Positions 37,246-44,648 of a DNA stretch of 64,000 bases are shown piece after piece. This DNA is from Bradyrhizobium sp. (lineage in GTDB: Bacteria > Pseudomonadota > Alphaproteobacteria > Rhizobiales > Xanthobacteraceae). The translations under genes and the position numbers were made by a program. Below the pieces are notes generated by a model. It ran no database searches. It had not been told where the DNA came from and saw nothing but the letters and a program-made list of their open reading frames with translations. Positions within the stretch are counted from its first letter, which is position 1, and each line of letters starts with the position of its first letter. Location of the stretch: contig NZ_JACRMG010000035.1 of the NCBI RefSeq assembly GCF_016219575.1, positions 1 to 64,000 on the forward strand, written 5' to 3'.

Positions 37246-38268
37246 CTAGGATGCTTTCTTCGGGTCAACGACGTAGGTGAAACGCAAGGGTTCTTCGTGA
37301 TGCGCCAGTGCGGCGCGCAATTCGGTGGTGATCTGCTGGCGCAGGGACAGGGGCTCGACGATCTCCACCTTGTTGCCCCAGGTGAAGAGATGCCAGGCCA
37401 GCTCCAGCATGCCGCTGGCGCGAAAGCGCACGATGAGGCCGCCACCGGGGTGCGCTTCGACGGTCTGGGTTGAATGAAACCGGTGGTTCTTGAAATCCTC
37501 CAAGCCGCCCGGGAGGATATGCAAAACCACATCCTCCTGTTCGCCTTCGAAATAGGCAAAGGCAGTGTTGGCGAACGCAGCGAGGTCGAAGTCCGTGGGT
37601 GGCGAGGCAGTCTCGTTGAGGCATTCGAGCCGTTCAATCCGGTCGAGCCGCCAATGCTTCGGCTTTATGGTGCCGGCATCGGCCCCGATCAGATAATTCA
37701 TGCGGCCGAAGATGATGCCGTAAGGGACGACGTCGCGCGAAGCCCCCGGCCTTGAGCCGCCATGATAGATGAAGCGCAACAGTTTCATCTCCAGCAGCGC
37801 ACGGCGAAGGATCATGAGGACGGCCGGGTCTTCCGTCGGCCGCGGTCCCGCTTGCACCGCGATGCGTTCGGCGCGCAGCAAAGCCTCGACGTCGGTCTCA
37901 GTGGCCCGGCGGCGCCCGTGCCGCATGGCCGCGCGGATTTTCTTCTCAAGCCCGGCGAGCGACGCAGCGCGCGCGATAGCTCCGGATTCGTTGAACTCGG
38001 CAACGACGACGCCAAGGTCGCTCAACTCTTCGGCCGTCGGATCTTGGAAGAAGCCGTCGAGCCCCTTCGGGATATGGAACCGCTTCTTCGGATGATCGGG
38101 GATTTCTTCCATTTGCGGGAACACCGTGCGGATGGTGTCACGCATGCGCTCGACGGTGCGCCGTTCGCATCCCGTCACCTCGCACATCTCGTCCAGCGTC
38201 AGGCCCTCGGCGCTGCTTGCCAGCGCTCGGGCCAATTCCAAGATGTTCCGTGTCTTGTCGTAACGCAT
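37246..38268 (-). CDS. WYL-domain transcriptional regulator
   Basis: 340 residues from ATG 38268 (the frame reaches a TTG at 38283). N-terminal winged helix (about 5-60, RNILELARALASSAEGLTLD, EVTGCERRTVERMRDT) and a WYL ligand-binding domain (FIYHGGSRPGASRDVVPYGI, NYLIGADAGTIKPKHWRLDR) with a C-terminal WCX extension (HPGGGLIVRFRASGMLELAW). WYL regulators often control defence genes, sensing nucleic-acid or nucleotide ligands. It is first in the minus-strand operon and divergent from the ubiquitin-like operon, so one factor may control both from the ~100-bp gap. Confidence 0.92.
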   Translation of the reverse strand: MRYDKTRNILELARALASSAEGLTLDEMCEVTGCERRTVERMRDTIRTVFPQMEEIPDHPKKRFHIPKGLDGFFQDPTAEELSDLGVVVAEFNESGAIARAASLAGLEKKIRAAMRHGRRRATETDVEALLRAERIAVQAGPRPTEDPAVLMILRRALLEMKLLRFIYHGGSRPGASRDVVPYGIIFGRMNYLIGADAGTIKPKHWRLDRIERLECLNETASPPTDFDLAAFANTAFAYFEGEQEDVVLHILPGGLEDFKNHRFHSTQTVEAHPGGGLIVRFRASGMLELAWHLFTWGNKVEIVEPLSLRQQITTELRAALAHHEEPLRFTYVVDPKKAS

Positions 38269-38369
38269 CCCGTGTACGTCCAAATCTGACGCAGCACGGT
38301 AGCAAAGTACAGGCTCGCGGTCACCTCGATCGAAAAGTTACGTCAAAACAGATAGATGCGGAGAATTCA
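38269..38369. promoter_or_regulatory. shared divergent promoter region of WYL/nuclease operon and ubiquitin-like operon
   Basis: 101 bp between the WYL start (38268) and the Ubl-E2 start (38370). Two similar words occur, TACGTCCAAATC (38275-38286) and TACGTCAAAACA (38339-38350), which could be operator half-sites of the WYL protein. This is weak evidence. GGAG at 38360-38363 is the ribosome binding site of the Ubl-E2 gene. Confidence 0.4.
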
Positions 38370-39116
38370 ATGAATAGCGAAAACGATTCCCAGCCACACG
38401 GCGGAGGCGAAGAGCCACATCGCCACCACCACGAGGCGGAGCATCACCACCATTGCGAGCACGAGCACAATCATCATCCGCATCATGAAGTGTGGAAGCT
38501 GAATGTTCAGGGTGTCACCATCGAGTCCCCGAAGCCCGAGATTGTGGTGCGCGAGGCGATCCAGCAAGCCGGCTTCAGTCCCGATACGCCCTGGATCATC
38601 GTGCTCAAGCTAGTGGGCGAGCCGAAGCGGGAGGTCGGTCTCTCCTTTGTCATCGACCTGCGCCACAAGGGCATCGAAAAACTTCGCCTTACCCCGCGGC
38701 AGATCAACAACGGGGAGGTCTGCCGGCAGGACCGCTGCGCTTTCGCGATGCTGCCGCAGGACGAAGCGCTCCTCGACCGCCTCGGCTTCGACTGGGAAAC
38801 CCTGGTCGATGCCGGCCGCCGCTGGCTGATCATTCGCAACTATCCGCTTCCGGCGGGCTATCGGGTTGCGACAGCAACCATCGGCATCGAAGTGCCGGTG
38901 AGCTATCCGGGCGCCCAGCTCGATATGTTCTACTGCCATCCGCCGCTGGCGCTGTCCTCGGGTGGTGTGATCCCGCAGACCCAGCAGATCGAGACGGTCA
39001 TCGGTTTACCGTTTCAGCGCTGGTCGCGCCACCGCCAGTGGGATTCGGCACGCGACACGTTGGCGACGCACCTCGCTCTCGTCGATGAATCTTTGCAACG
39101 CGAGGTCGGCCAATGA
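38370..39116 (+). CDS. ubiquitin-like domain fused to E2-like (Prok-E2 family E) domain, with histidine-rich N-terminus
   Basis: 248 residues from ATG 38370. Residues 10-39 contain 15 His and one Cys (a likely metal-binding or flexible tail). Residues about 40-113 look like a beta-grasp multiubiquitin-family domain: EVWKLNVQGVTIESPKPEIV, then IDLRHKGIEKLRLTPRQ. A linker with INNGE (112-116) and two Cys (118, 123) leads to an E2-like domain (about 125-248): NYPLPAGYRVATATIGIEVP, SYPGAQLDMFYCHPPLALSS, QRWSRHRQW. Cys189 in MFYCHPP is my candidate catalytic residue. The family partners E1/JAB and DUF6527 proteins. The stop overlaps the next start (ATGA). No free Ubl with a terminal Gly-Gly is encoded nearby. 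Confidence 0.85.
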   Translation: MNSENDSQPHGGGEEPHRHHHEAEHHHHCEHEHNHHPHHEVWKLNVQGVTIESPKPEIVVREAIQQAGFSPDTPWIIVLKLVGEPKREVGLSFVIDLRHKGIEKLRLTPRQINNGEVCRQDRCAFAMLPQDEALLDRLGFDWETLVDAGRRWLIIRNYPLPAGYRVATATIGIEVPVSYPGAQLDMFYCHPPLALSSGGVIPQTQQIETVIGLPFQRWSRHRQWDSARDTLATHLALVDESLQREVGQ

Positions 39117-40501
39117 AGCGAGGTCACACTTTGGTGTTGCCCGCGAAGCTGGCGGACGAACTTCGGGCCCATCTCTTTCCCGGTGATGGTCTCGAAGCCG
39201 CTGCGCTTTTGCTCTGCACGGTGACCGGCCAACGACGCCAGAAATGGCTCGGGCGCGAAGTTATTTACGTTCCTCACGCGCATTGCACGCGACGGCCCGA
39301 TTTTATCACCTGGCCGGGCGAATATGTGGAGGCGGCGATCGACCGGGCGTCGGCACGCGGCGACGCGGTGATCGCCGTTCACGCGCATCCCGGCGGGCTG
39401 TTTGCTTTCTCCGACATCGACGATGAAAGCGACCGCGTGCTGATGCCCGCCATCCAAGCCGGCACAGAGCGCATGGCGGGCTCGGCCATCATGATACCGA
39501 GCGGTGTGATGCGGGCGCGCTTGTATCAAGAAGACTGCGCCATGCCGGTCGATCTCGTGATGAAAGCCGGCAACGACATCGGAACTTGGTGGAACGACGG
39601 GGCAACAACCTCAGGCCCGTTGAAGCCGACGATGGCTTTCACGGGCGATATGCGGGCGTCGCTCGCGCGCCTCAGCATCTGCGTGATCGGCGTGTCGGGG
39701 ACCGGGTCGATTGTCGCCGAGCAGCTCGCCCGCCTCGGTGTCGGGGAGATCATTCTCATCGATTTCGACAAGATCGAGGAGCGTAACCTCAACCGCATCC
39801 TGAACGCGACGATCGCCGACATCGGCTCCCTCAAGGTCGAAGTGTTTGCCGCCGCCATCCGCCGCTATCGCTCCGATGGCGAGGTAGTCAGCGTGCCAAG
39901 CTCCGTCGCGACACGGGAAGCCGTCCTGGTGGCGTGCGAGGCCGATATTCTCGTCTCTTGCGTTGACTCCGCGGAAGGTCGTCATATCGCTGACCGGCTC
40001 AGCGCTTGTTTTGCCATTCCGCTGTTCGATGTCGGCGTTGCGATCCCGACCGAGCCGTTGCCAGGCGGCAAACGCCGCATCGCAGAAGTTTACGGCCGGG
40101 TTGATTATGTCTATCCCGGCGGCTCAAGCCTAATGGATCGCGGTGTCTACGACGCGGCCCTTCTGGAGGCCGAATACCTCGCGCGAACGGCCCCACAAGC
40201 GTTCGCCAAGAAAATCGCAGACGGCTATTTGAAGGGTATGCCAGAGGAGGCGCCTGGCGTCATCACTGTCAACATGCGCGCGGCGTCGGCCTGTGTCGTC
40301 GAACTTATCGCGCGGCTGTTTCCCTTCCGCGAGTTCGCGAACGAAACGCGGGCGCGCACTATATTCATGCTCGCCGAGGGCGACGAAGACTGGTTTGCTG
40401 AAAGCCAGTTCCAAAAGGGGCACCGCTTTCCGGTCGCCGTAGGCGCGGCCGAGCCACTCCTTGGACTGCCTGCGCTCGCGGTGCAGCGGAGGGTCGCATG
40501 A
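39113..40501 (+). CDS. JAB/MPN+ isopeptidase fused to ThiF/E1-like activating enzyme
   Basis: 462 residues. N-terminal JAMM metalloprotease: E28 (GLEAAALLLC), H90-A-H92-P, S100 and D103 in HAHPGGLFAFSDIDDESD, an exact H-x-H-x7-S-x2-D. The ThiF/E1 Rossmann domain follows from about residue 183: LSICVIGVSGTGSIVAEQLA, IILIDFDKIEERNLNR and DILVSCVDSAEGRHIADR, giving adenylation of a Ubl C-terminus. I cannot assign the catalytic Cys. One protein could thus both mature or deconjugate and activate the Ubl. Translationally coupled to the Ubl-E2 gene (ATGA 39113-39116) and to the next gene (ATGA 40498-40501). Confidence 0.9.
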   Translation: MKRGHTLVLPAKLADELRAHLFPGDGLEAAALLLCTVTGQRRQKWLGREVIYVPHAHCTRRPDFITWPGEYVEAAIDRASARGDAVIAVHAHPGGLFAFSDIDDESDRVLMPAIQAGTERMAGSAIMIPSGVMRARLYQEDCAMPVDLVMKAGNDIGTWWNDGATTSGPLKPTMAFTGDMRASLARLSICVIGVSGTGSIVAEQLARLGVGEIILIDFDKIEERNLNRILNATIADIGSLKVEVFAAAIRRYRSDGEVVSVPSSVATREAVLVACEADILVSCVDSAEGRHIADRLSACFAIPLFDVGVAIPTEPLPGGKRRIAEVYGRVDYVYPGGSSLMDRGVYDAALLEAEYLARTAPQAFAKKIADGYLKGMPEEAPGVITVNMRAASACVVELIARLFPFREFANETRARTIFMLAEGDEDWFAESQFQKGHRFPVAVGAAEPLLGLPALAVQRRVA

Positions 40502-40833
40502 CTAGGAAGCCGCTTTGGTGGCGCCGGTTCGTCGCTGCTCTCACGCCCCGCCGCAAGCTCAAAATCGTCGATGGCGACATGCTTCCGAAAAAGCTGCCGC
40601 CGTGGACGCTCGTCATCGCCCGCGACGACGGCGAGGATTGGTCGGTCGGCATGCGGTGCCCCTGCGGGTGCGGGCAGCGTCTGGAGATGGTGGTGCTCAA
40701 GGAAGTGAAGCCGCGCTGGGACGTGTCCACCGACACTCATGGCCACGTGACGCTGCATCCCTCGGTATGGCTGCGCGAAGGGTGCCGGTCTCATTTCTGG
40801 ATAAGATCCGGAAAGGTTATATGGTGCGACTAG
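40498..40833 (+). CDS. DUF6527-like cysteine-rich (zinc-binding) protein
   Basis: 111 residues. Cys residues at MRCPCGCGQRLEM, EGCRSHFWI and VIWCD form a likely zinc site; the tryptophan-rich middle (RWDVSTDTHGHVTLHPSVWL) and the ending fit the DUF6527 family as I remember it, which occurs regularly with bacterial Ubl/E1/E2 genes. N-terminus is basic (RKPLWWRRFVAALTPRRKLK). Coupled to the E1 gene by ATGA. Its end overlaps the integrase 3' end by 17 bp on the other strand. Biochemical role unknown; might be a ligase-like or substrate-binding partner. Confidence 0.7.
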   Translation: MTRKPLWWRRFVAALTPRRKLKIVDGDMLPKKLPPWTLVIARDDGEDWSVGMRCPCGCGQRLEMVVLKEVKPRWDVSTDTHGHVTLHPSVWLREGCRSHFWIRSGKVIWCD

Positions 40834-42091
40834 TGCTGGACGGTCGGGCGCAATAGTCGGCCCAGTCCTCCATCATCCGCTTGCGCAGGTCGAAGAAGGT
40901 GGTGCGCCGATAAGCCGCGACCACCTCGTCACTCACCTTGTGCGCGAGCGCAGCTTCGGCGACGGGATCGTCATAGCTGTGCTCTGCCGCCCAATCGCGG
41001 AACGATGACCGAAAGCCGTGCGGCACGATTTCGCGGCCGAGCTTCGGATCGATCCAGCGCCGCTCCAGCTCGTTTATCCTGTTGATGACCGCAGCCATCG
41101 AGGCGTCGCTCAGGGGCTTGCCCTTGCTGCTGGGGAAGATGTACTCGCTGCCATCCTTCGTAACTTCCATGCGATCAAGCACGGCGAGCGCGGCCTTGCT
41201 CAATGGCACTTTGTGTTCGGCATCGCTCTTCATGAGTGCCGCCGGAATGATCCACACTGATATCTGCCGATCGATCTGGTCCCATTTTGCCGCTACTGCG
41301 TTGCCGGGCCTCACGGCCGTCAGGATTTGAAACTCAAGAGCTGCCGCCGCGGCACCATGACGCTCGCGGAGCTTGCCCATGAAGTTGGGCAATTGCCGAT
41401 AAGGCAGCGCCGGATGATTGCGGACCTTGCGAACCTTCGACGTGGCCGGGAGCAGGTTATCGAGATGCCCCTTCCAGCGTGCAGGGTTTTCGCCCTTGAA
41501 CTCGCCCTTCGCCTTGGCGGCATCGATCACCTGCTCAATGCGACTGCGAATGCGGCTGGCCGTTTCGGTCTTGCTCGCCCAGATCGGCTCGATGATGCGC
41601 AGGACCAGCGTCGTATCGATCGAGCCGATGGGAAGATCACGGATGGCCCTGCAGTAGTCGTTCTTGGTCGGCTTCCCCTTCTTGTCGATGCCGAGCAACG
41701 TCATTAGCCATTGGTCGGCGTGCTTGGCATTTTTCCAGCCCGTCCGATTAGCCTTAATGAAGCGTTTGGCAGCCGCCCCGAACGTGATCGCCTTGGCGGC
41801 CTCGATGCGGGCCGCGGCTTCCGCCTCGCGCTTGGCTTGGATCGGGTCAGCGCCATTGCGCCGGACCTTGCGAGCTTCAGTGGCTTTCTCGCGCGCCTCT
41901 TCGAGGCTCACGTCGCGCAGCGACCCGAGGCCGTGCCAGCGGGTGCGTCCATAAAGCTTGTATCGAAACAACCAGCTCTTGGAGCCGCCCTTCGCGACCT
42001 GGAGATACAGGCCGCCGCCATCAGCATGCATGCCGCGCGTTGCCAGATGTTCGACCTTCTTGGCCGTCAGTTTTCCGAATCCTCGCGCCAT
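40817..42091 (-). CDS. int: P4-type tyrosine recombinase/integrase
   Basis: 424 residues from ATG 42091 (MARGFGKLTAKKVEHLATRG) with GGAG upstream; the frame upstream to 42175 only translates the arm repeats. N-terminal Arm-DNA-binding domain (DGGGLYLQVAKGGSKSWLFR, GLGSLRDVSLEEARE), SAM-like core-binding domain, and C-terminal catalytic domain with Arg in ILTAVRPGNAVAAKW, HGFRSSFRDW (H-x-x-R), LAHKVSDEVVAAYRRTTFF (His and catalytic Tyr). It lies 162 bp from the tRNA-Ser 3' end with the arm repeat between, the classic layout of a tRNA-targeted island, so it should drive integration and, with AlpA, excision. Confidence 0.95.
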   Translation of the reverse strand: MARGFGKLTAKKVEHLATRGMHADGGGLYLQVAKGGSKSWLFRYKLYGRTRWHGLGSLRDVSLEEAREKATEARKVRRNGADPIQAKREAEAAARIEAAKAITFGAAAKRFIKANRTGWKNAKHADQWLMTLLGIDKKGKPTKNDYCRAIRDLPIGSIDTTLVLRIIEPIWASKTETASRIRSRIEQVIDAAKAKGEFKGENPARWKGHLDNLLPATSKVRKVRNHPALPYRQLPNFMGKLRERHGAAAAALEFQILTAVRPGNAVAAKWDQIDRQISVWIIPAALMKSDAEHKVPLSKAALAVLDRMEVTKDGSEYIFPSSKGKPLSDASMAAVINRINELERRWIDPKLGREIVPHGFRSSFRDWAAEHSYDDPVAEAALAHKVSDEVVAAYRRTTFFDLRKRMMEDWADYCARPSSTSRTI

Positions 42092-42103
42092 AACCGGCAC
42101 TCC

Positions 42104-42127
42104 GGCTACATACACCTTTACATACAC
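42104..42127. repeat. arm-type near-repeat shared by both island ends (right copy)
   Basis: Two TACATACAC units between the integrase start and the tRNA. 22 of 24 bases match 5201-5224 in the same orientation. Likely integrase arm sites; also positioned to affect integrase transcription. Confidence 0.6.
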
Positions 42128-42252
42128 TTGGGCGTGAGATTTGGCGGGATGAGATGGAATTGACTGGAACGCCAAACTCAGCGCAAGGCACTGATATTAC
42201 ATGCGTTCGTGTCAAAAATTGGGGCTGGGTGAAATTCGCTGAAACGGGCTCC

Positions 42253-42266
42253 TGGCGGAGAGGGAG
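42253..42266. repeat. attR: right island boundary within the tRNA-Ser 3' end
   Basis: TGGCGGAGAGGGAG, identical to 5130-5143. It covers the encoded CCA, discriminator and acceptor stem of the reverse-strand tRNA, so the tRNA stays intact after insertion. Confidence 0.75.
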
Positions 42267-42342
42267 GGATTCGAACCCCCGATAGGCTTGCACCTATGCC
42301 GCATTTCGAGTGCGGTGCATTCAACCACTCTGCCACCTCTCC
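42253..42342 (-). tRNA. tRNA-Ser(CGA)
   Basis: Reverse-strand 90-nt class II tRNA with encoded CCA. Acceptor GGAGAGG pairs with CCTCTCC; the anticodon stem CCGCA/TGCGG encloses loop CTCGAAA with anticodon CGA (reads UCG); a long variable arm follows, and the T-arm contains GGTTCGAATCC, all typical of tRNA-Ser. It is the integration target of the island on its 3' side. Confidence 0.96.
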
Positions 42343-42467
42343 AGGCGCCAAACCGGGCGATTCACGCCCATCCTGGTCGGGCCGTGTTCTAGGCGAGGAC
42401 GGCGGGACGGGCAAGGCGCAGGCGGAATAAAATGCGGCCGGCGCCACGGAAAATGGGAGCAGAATCA

Positions 42468-43328
42468 ATGGAGCATCTCAGGGTTCAGGCCAACGGCGCG
42501 GCGTTTCATCTGGCGCGGACCGGACAGGGGCGTCCGCTGCTGCTGCACGGCTGGCCGGAATTCTGGCTCACCTGGGAGCCGGTCATGACGCGGCTCGCCT
42601 CCCGCTTCGCGCTGTACGCGCCCGACCTGCGCGGCTTCGGCGACAGCGACAAGCCGCATGGTCCGTTCGGCCCGGACCAGCAGGCCGCCGACATGCTGGC
42701 GCTGATGGATGCGCTCGGCCTGAAACAGGCCGGCATCGTCGGCCATGATGTCGGCGGCGCGCTGATGCAGCCGCTCGTCCGCAAGGCGCCGGAGCGCATC
42801 AGCGGGCTGTTCTTCTTCGACTTCGTCTATCCCGGCATCGGGCCGCGAATGGCGGAGCCGGACCGGCTCAACAACATCTGGTATCAATCCTTTCACCAGA
42901 TGGAGATGGCCCCTGCCCTCGTCGGAGCGACGCGCGAGAGTTGCCGCACCTACATCTCGCACTTCTTGCGCAACTGGTCGCATCGCAAGGATGCGTTCGA
43001 CGACGTGATCGAGGCCTTCACCGACAACTTCCTCAAGCAAGGCAACCTCGCCGGCGGCTTTGCGCATTACCGCGCGGCGCACGAGGGGCGGGTGCGGATG
43101 ATGAAGGGCGAGGCGCCAAAACTTCCGCCCATCGACGTGCCCGCCTGCGTGCGCTGGGCCGAGCACGATCCGCTGTTTCCCTATCAATGGACCGACCGGC
43201 TCGGCGAGACTTTTTCCAATCTCGATCTGGCGAGGTTTTCGGGCGTCGGCCACTTCCCGCACCGCGAGGACCCGGACCGCGCGGCAAGCGAGATTGCGGA
43301 TTTCTTTGCGCGCATCGGCTGGAGCTGA
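42468..43328 (+). CDS. alpha/beta hydrolase, epoxide hydrolase-like
   Basis: 286 residues from ATG 42468, preceded by GGGAGC. Motifs: oxyanion H-G-W-P-E (LLLHGWPEFWLTWEP, about 28), DLRGFGDSDKP (about 60), nucleophile-elbow GHDVGGALMQ with Asp at about residue 96, which is the ester-forming nucleophile of epoxide hydrolases and haloalkane dehalogenases, and GVGHFPHREDP with catalytic His near the end. Likely cytoplasmic. First core gene right of the island; ends at a GC-rich hairpin (43334-43368). Confidence 0.85.
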   Translation: MEHLRVQANGAAFHLARTGQGRPLLLHGWPEFWLTWEPVMTRLASRFALYAPDLRGFGDSDKPHGPFGPDQQAADMLALMDALGLKQAGIVGHDVGGALMQPLVRKAPERISGLFFFDFVYPGIGPRMAEPDRLNNIWYQSFHQMEMAPALVGATRESCRTYISHFLRNWSHRKDAFDDVIEAFTDNFLKQGNLAGGFAHYRAAHEGRVRMMKGEAPKLPPIDVPACVRWAEHDPLFPYQWTDRLGETFSNLDLARFSGVGHFPHREDPDRAASEIADFFARIGWS

Positions 43329-43333
43329 AAGGT

Positions 43334-43368
43334 GGGGCCGCCGGACGCGACAAAACACCGGCGGCCCC
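43334..43368. terminator. strong hairpin between convergent genes
   Basis: GGGGCCGCCGG (43334-43344) pairs perfectly with CCGGCGGCCCC (43358-43368), a 13-base loop between. It lies just after the hydrolase stop. No T-run follows, so factor-independent termination is only suggested. Confidence 0.5.
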
Positions 43369-43514
43369 GTGCCGCTTCATTGCAATCTGGCCAGGAAGTG
43401 CGGCTTCGCCGACCAGCGAGAGCGACGCAATCACCGTAGCGACGAGCCGCGGCGAGGCGCAACGCGATCCCGTTCTTAACCTAACCGGTCAAGGTTACCT
43501 GATGCACGAAAACG

Positions 43515-44648
43515 TTAGTCTTTGCTGTCCTTGCTCTTTTTCGCTTTCTTCTCGTCCTTGTCCTTGCTGTCTTCCTTCTTCGCATCCTTGCCGTTGCGCC
43601 GGTTGGTGAAGCGCGCGTTGCCAAGCCCGGTGCCGATGGTGAGCACGCCCCAGCGTTCGACGTCCTGCATGAAGGGAACCTCCGCAAGCCCCTGCGCCAC
43701 GCCGTCATTGTGCATCACGACCGCGGTATCGTGATCGCCGATCGAGGGAATCCCCTCGATCAGGCTTGCCGGCAGATTGAACTTGCTGCTCTCCCAGTTG
43801 CCTGGGAGATTCTGCGCACCTTTCTCGATGGAACCGTCCTCGTTGATCACGCCGGGACAGGAGACGCCGATGAACGGTGCGAGCCTGAAACCTTCCTCTT
43901 CGGCTTCTGCGATCAACCCCTTCAGCATCTTCACCAGCCGCTTCACCGCGCCTTCGCGCGTCGGCTCGTCGTCGGCGTGACGCCACAGTTCGGACTTCCA
44001 CACCGCAGCCTTCGACAGGTCGTTTGCCTTTTTCCAGTTGGTCTCGACCACGCCGCAGCGGATATTGGTGCCGCCGATGTCGACGGCGAGAATGCTGTCA
44101 TGCGCCTCGAATATCCACGACGGCGCCAGATGCAGCGTGCCGATCAGCCCGGCATCGTCGGGGTGGAAACGGATCGGCACCATATCGACCTTGAAGTCCT
44201 CCGACTTCAGCATGATCTCGGTGCGCGCGATCGCGAGTTCGCCGAGCCGGCTTTCGCGAAAACCGCCGCCGACCACGATGCGCTCGGTCTTCGCCCACGC
44301 CTTGGTCCTGAGGAAGCGCCGCGTCACATAAGCGAGTTCCCGGGCAAATTCCTCGATCGCGCTGTGGACGATGGCGGAGGCCTCCACGTCCTCGCCGACC
44401 AGTATTTCATCGAGCACCTTCTTGCTGATCTCATCGGAGGGCTCGTCGCCAAACGGGTCTTCGCCGGACTTACTCAGCGGCTTGCGCCAGCGATCGAGGA
44501 TTTCGCGGAAGGCGCCCTTGCTGGCGCGGTCGCCCAAAAAGCCATCGTCGTCCTTCAATTCGATATTGAAACTGTCGATGTCGACCGACGGCAGCCGGCT
44601 GGCCCCGTGACCGGCGATCCCGGTGGTCGTAATGAGATCCTCAGCCAT
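43515..44648 (-). CDS. ROK-type sugar kinase-like protein with circularly permuted halves
   Basis: 377 residues from ATG 44648 (GAGGAAGTC upstream); the longer frame to 45533 is antisense to rplU. ROK proteins normally start with the D-I-G-G-T loop and end with a VxGGG...AGLIGAA segment. Here the order is reversed: TERIVVGGGFRES (121-133) and FHPDDAGLIGTLHLAP (161-176) come first, and AVDIGGTNIRCGVVE (188-202), GVSCPGVINEDGSIEKG, HND (313-315, catalytic Asp) and IGTGLGNARF (338-347) follow. All loops of an actin-like ATPase seem present. The tail (about 352-377) is Lys/Asp-rich. Probably a carbohydrate or related kinase; substrate unknown. Confidence 0.8.
   Translation of the reverse strand: MAEDLITTTGIAGHGASRLPSVDIDSFNIELKDDDGFLGDRASKGAFREILDRWRKPLSKSGEDPFGDEPSDEISKKVLDEILVGEDVEASAIVHSAIEEFARELAYVTRRFLRTKAWAKTERIVVGGGFRESRLGELAIARTEIMLKSEDFKVDMVPIRFHPDDAGLIGTLHLAPSWIFEAHDSILAVDIGGTNIRCGVVETNWKKANDLSKAAVWKSELWRHADDEPTREGAVKRLVKMLKGLIAEAEEEGFRLAPFIGVSCPGVINEDGSIEKGAQNLPGNWESSKFNLPASLIEGIPSIGDHDTAVVMHNDGVAQGLAEVPFMQDVERWGVLTIGTGLGNARFTNRRNGKDAKKEDSKDKDEKKAKKSKDSKD

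Noticed and set aside
27646..38268. Assignment of the operon to DISARM, Dpd or BREX
   Set aside because: PLD and SNF2 components fit only loosely; DrmA/DrmB, DpdA and BREX core genes such as pglZ and brxC are not in the window.
42092..42175. Integrase start at 42175
   Set aside because: The added residues (VYVKVYVA) are just translated arm repeats; the family's N-terminus and a GGAG box point to 42091.
5144..42252. Insertion sequences or CRISPR arrays
   Set aside because: I saw no transposase motif, no terminal inverted repeats with target duplication and no regularly spaced repeat array.
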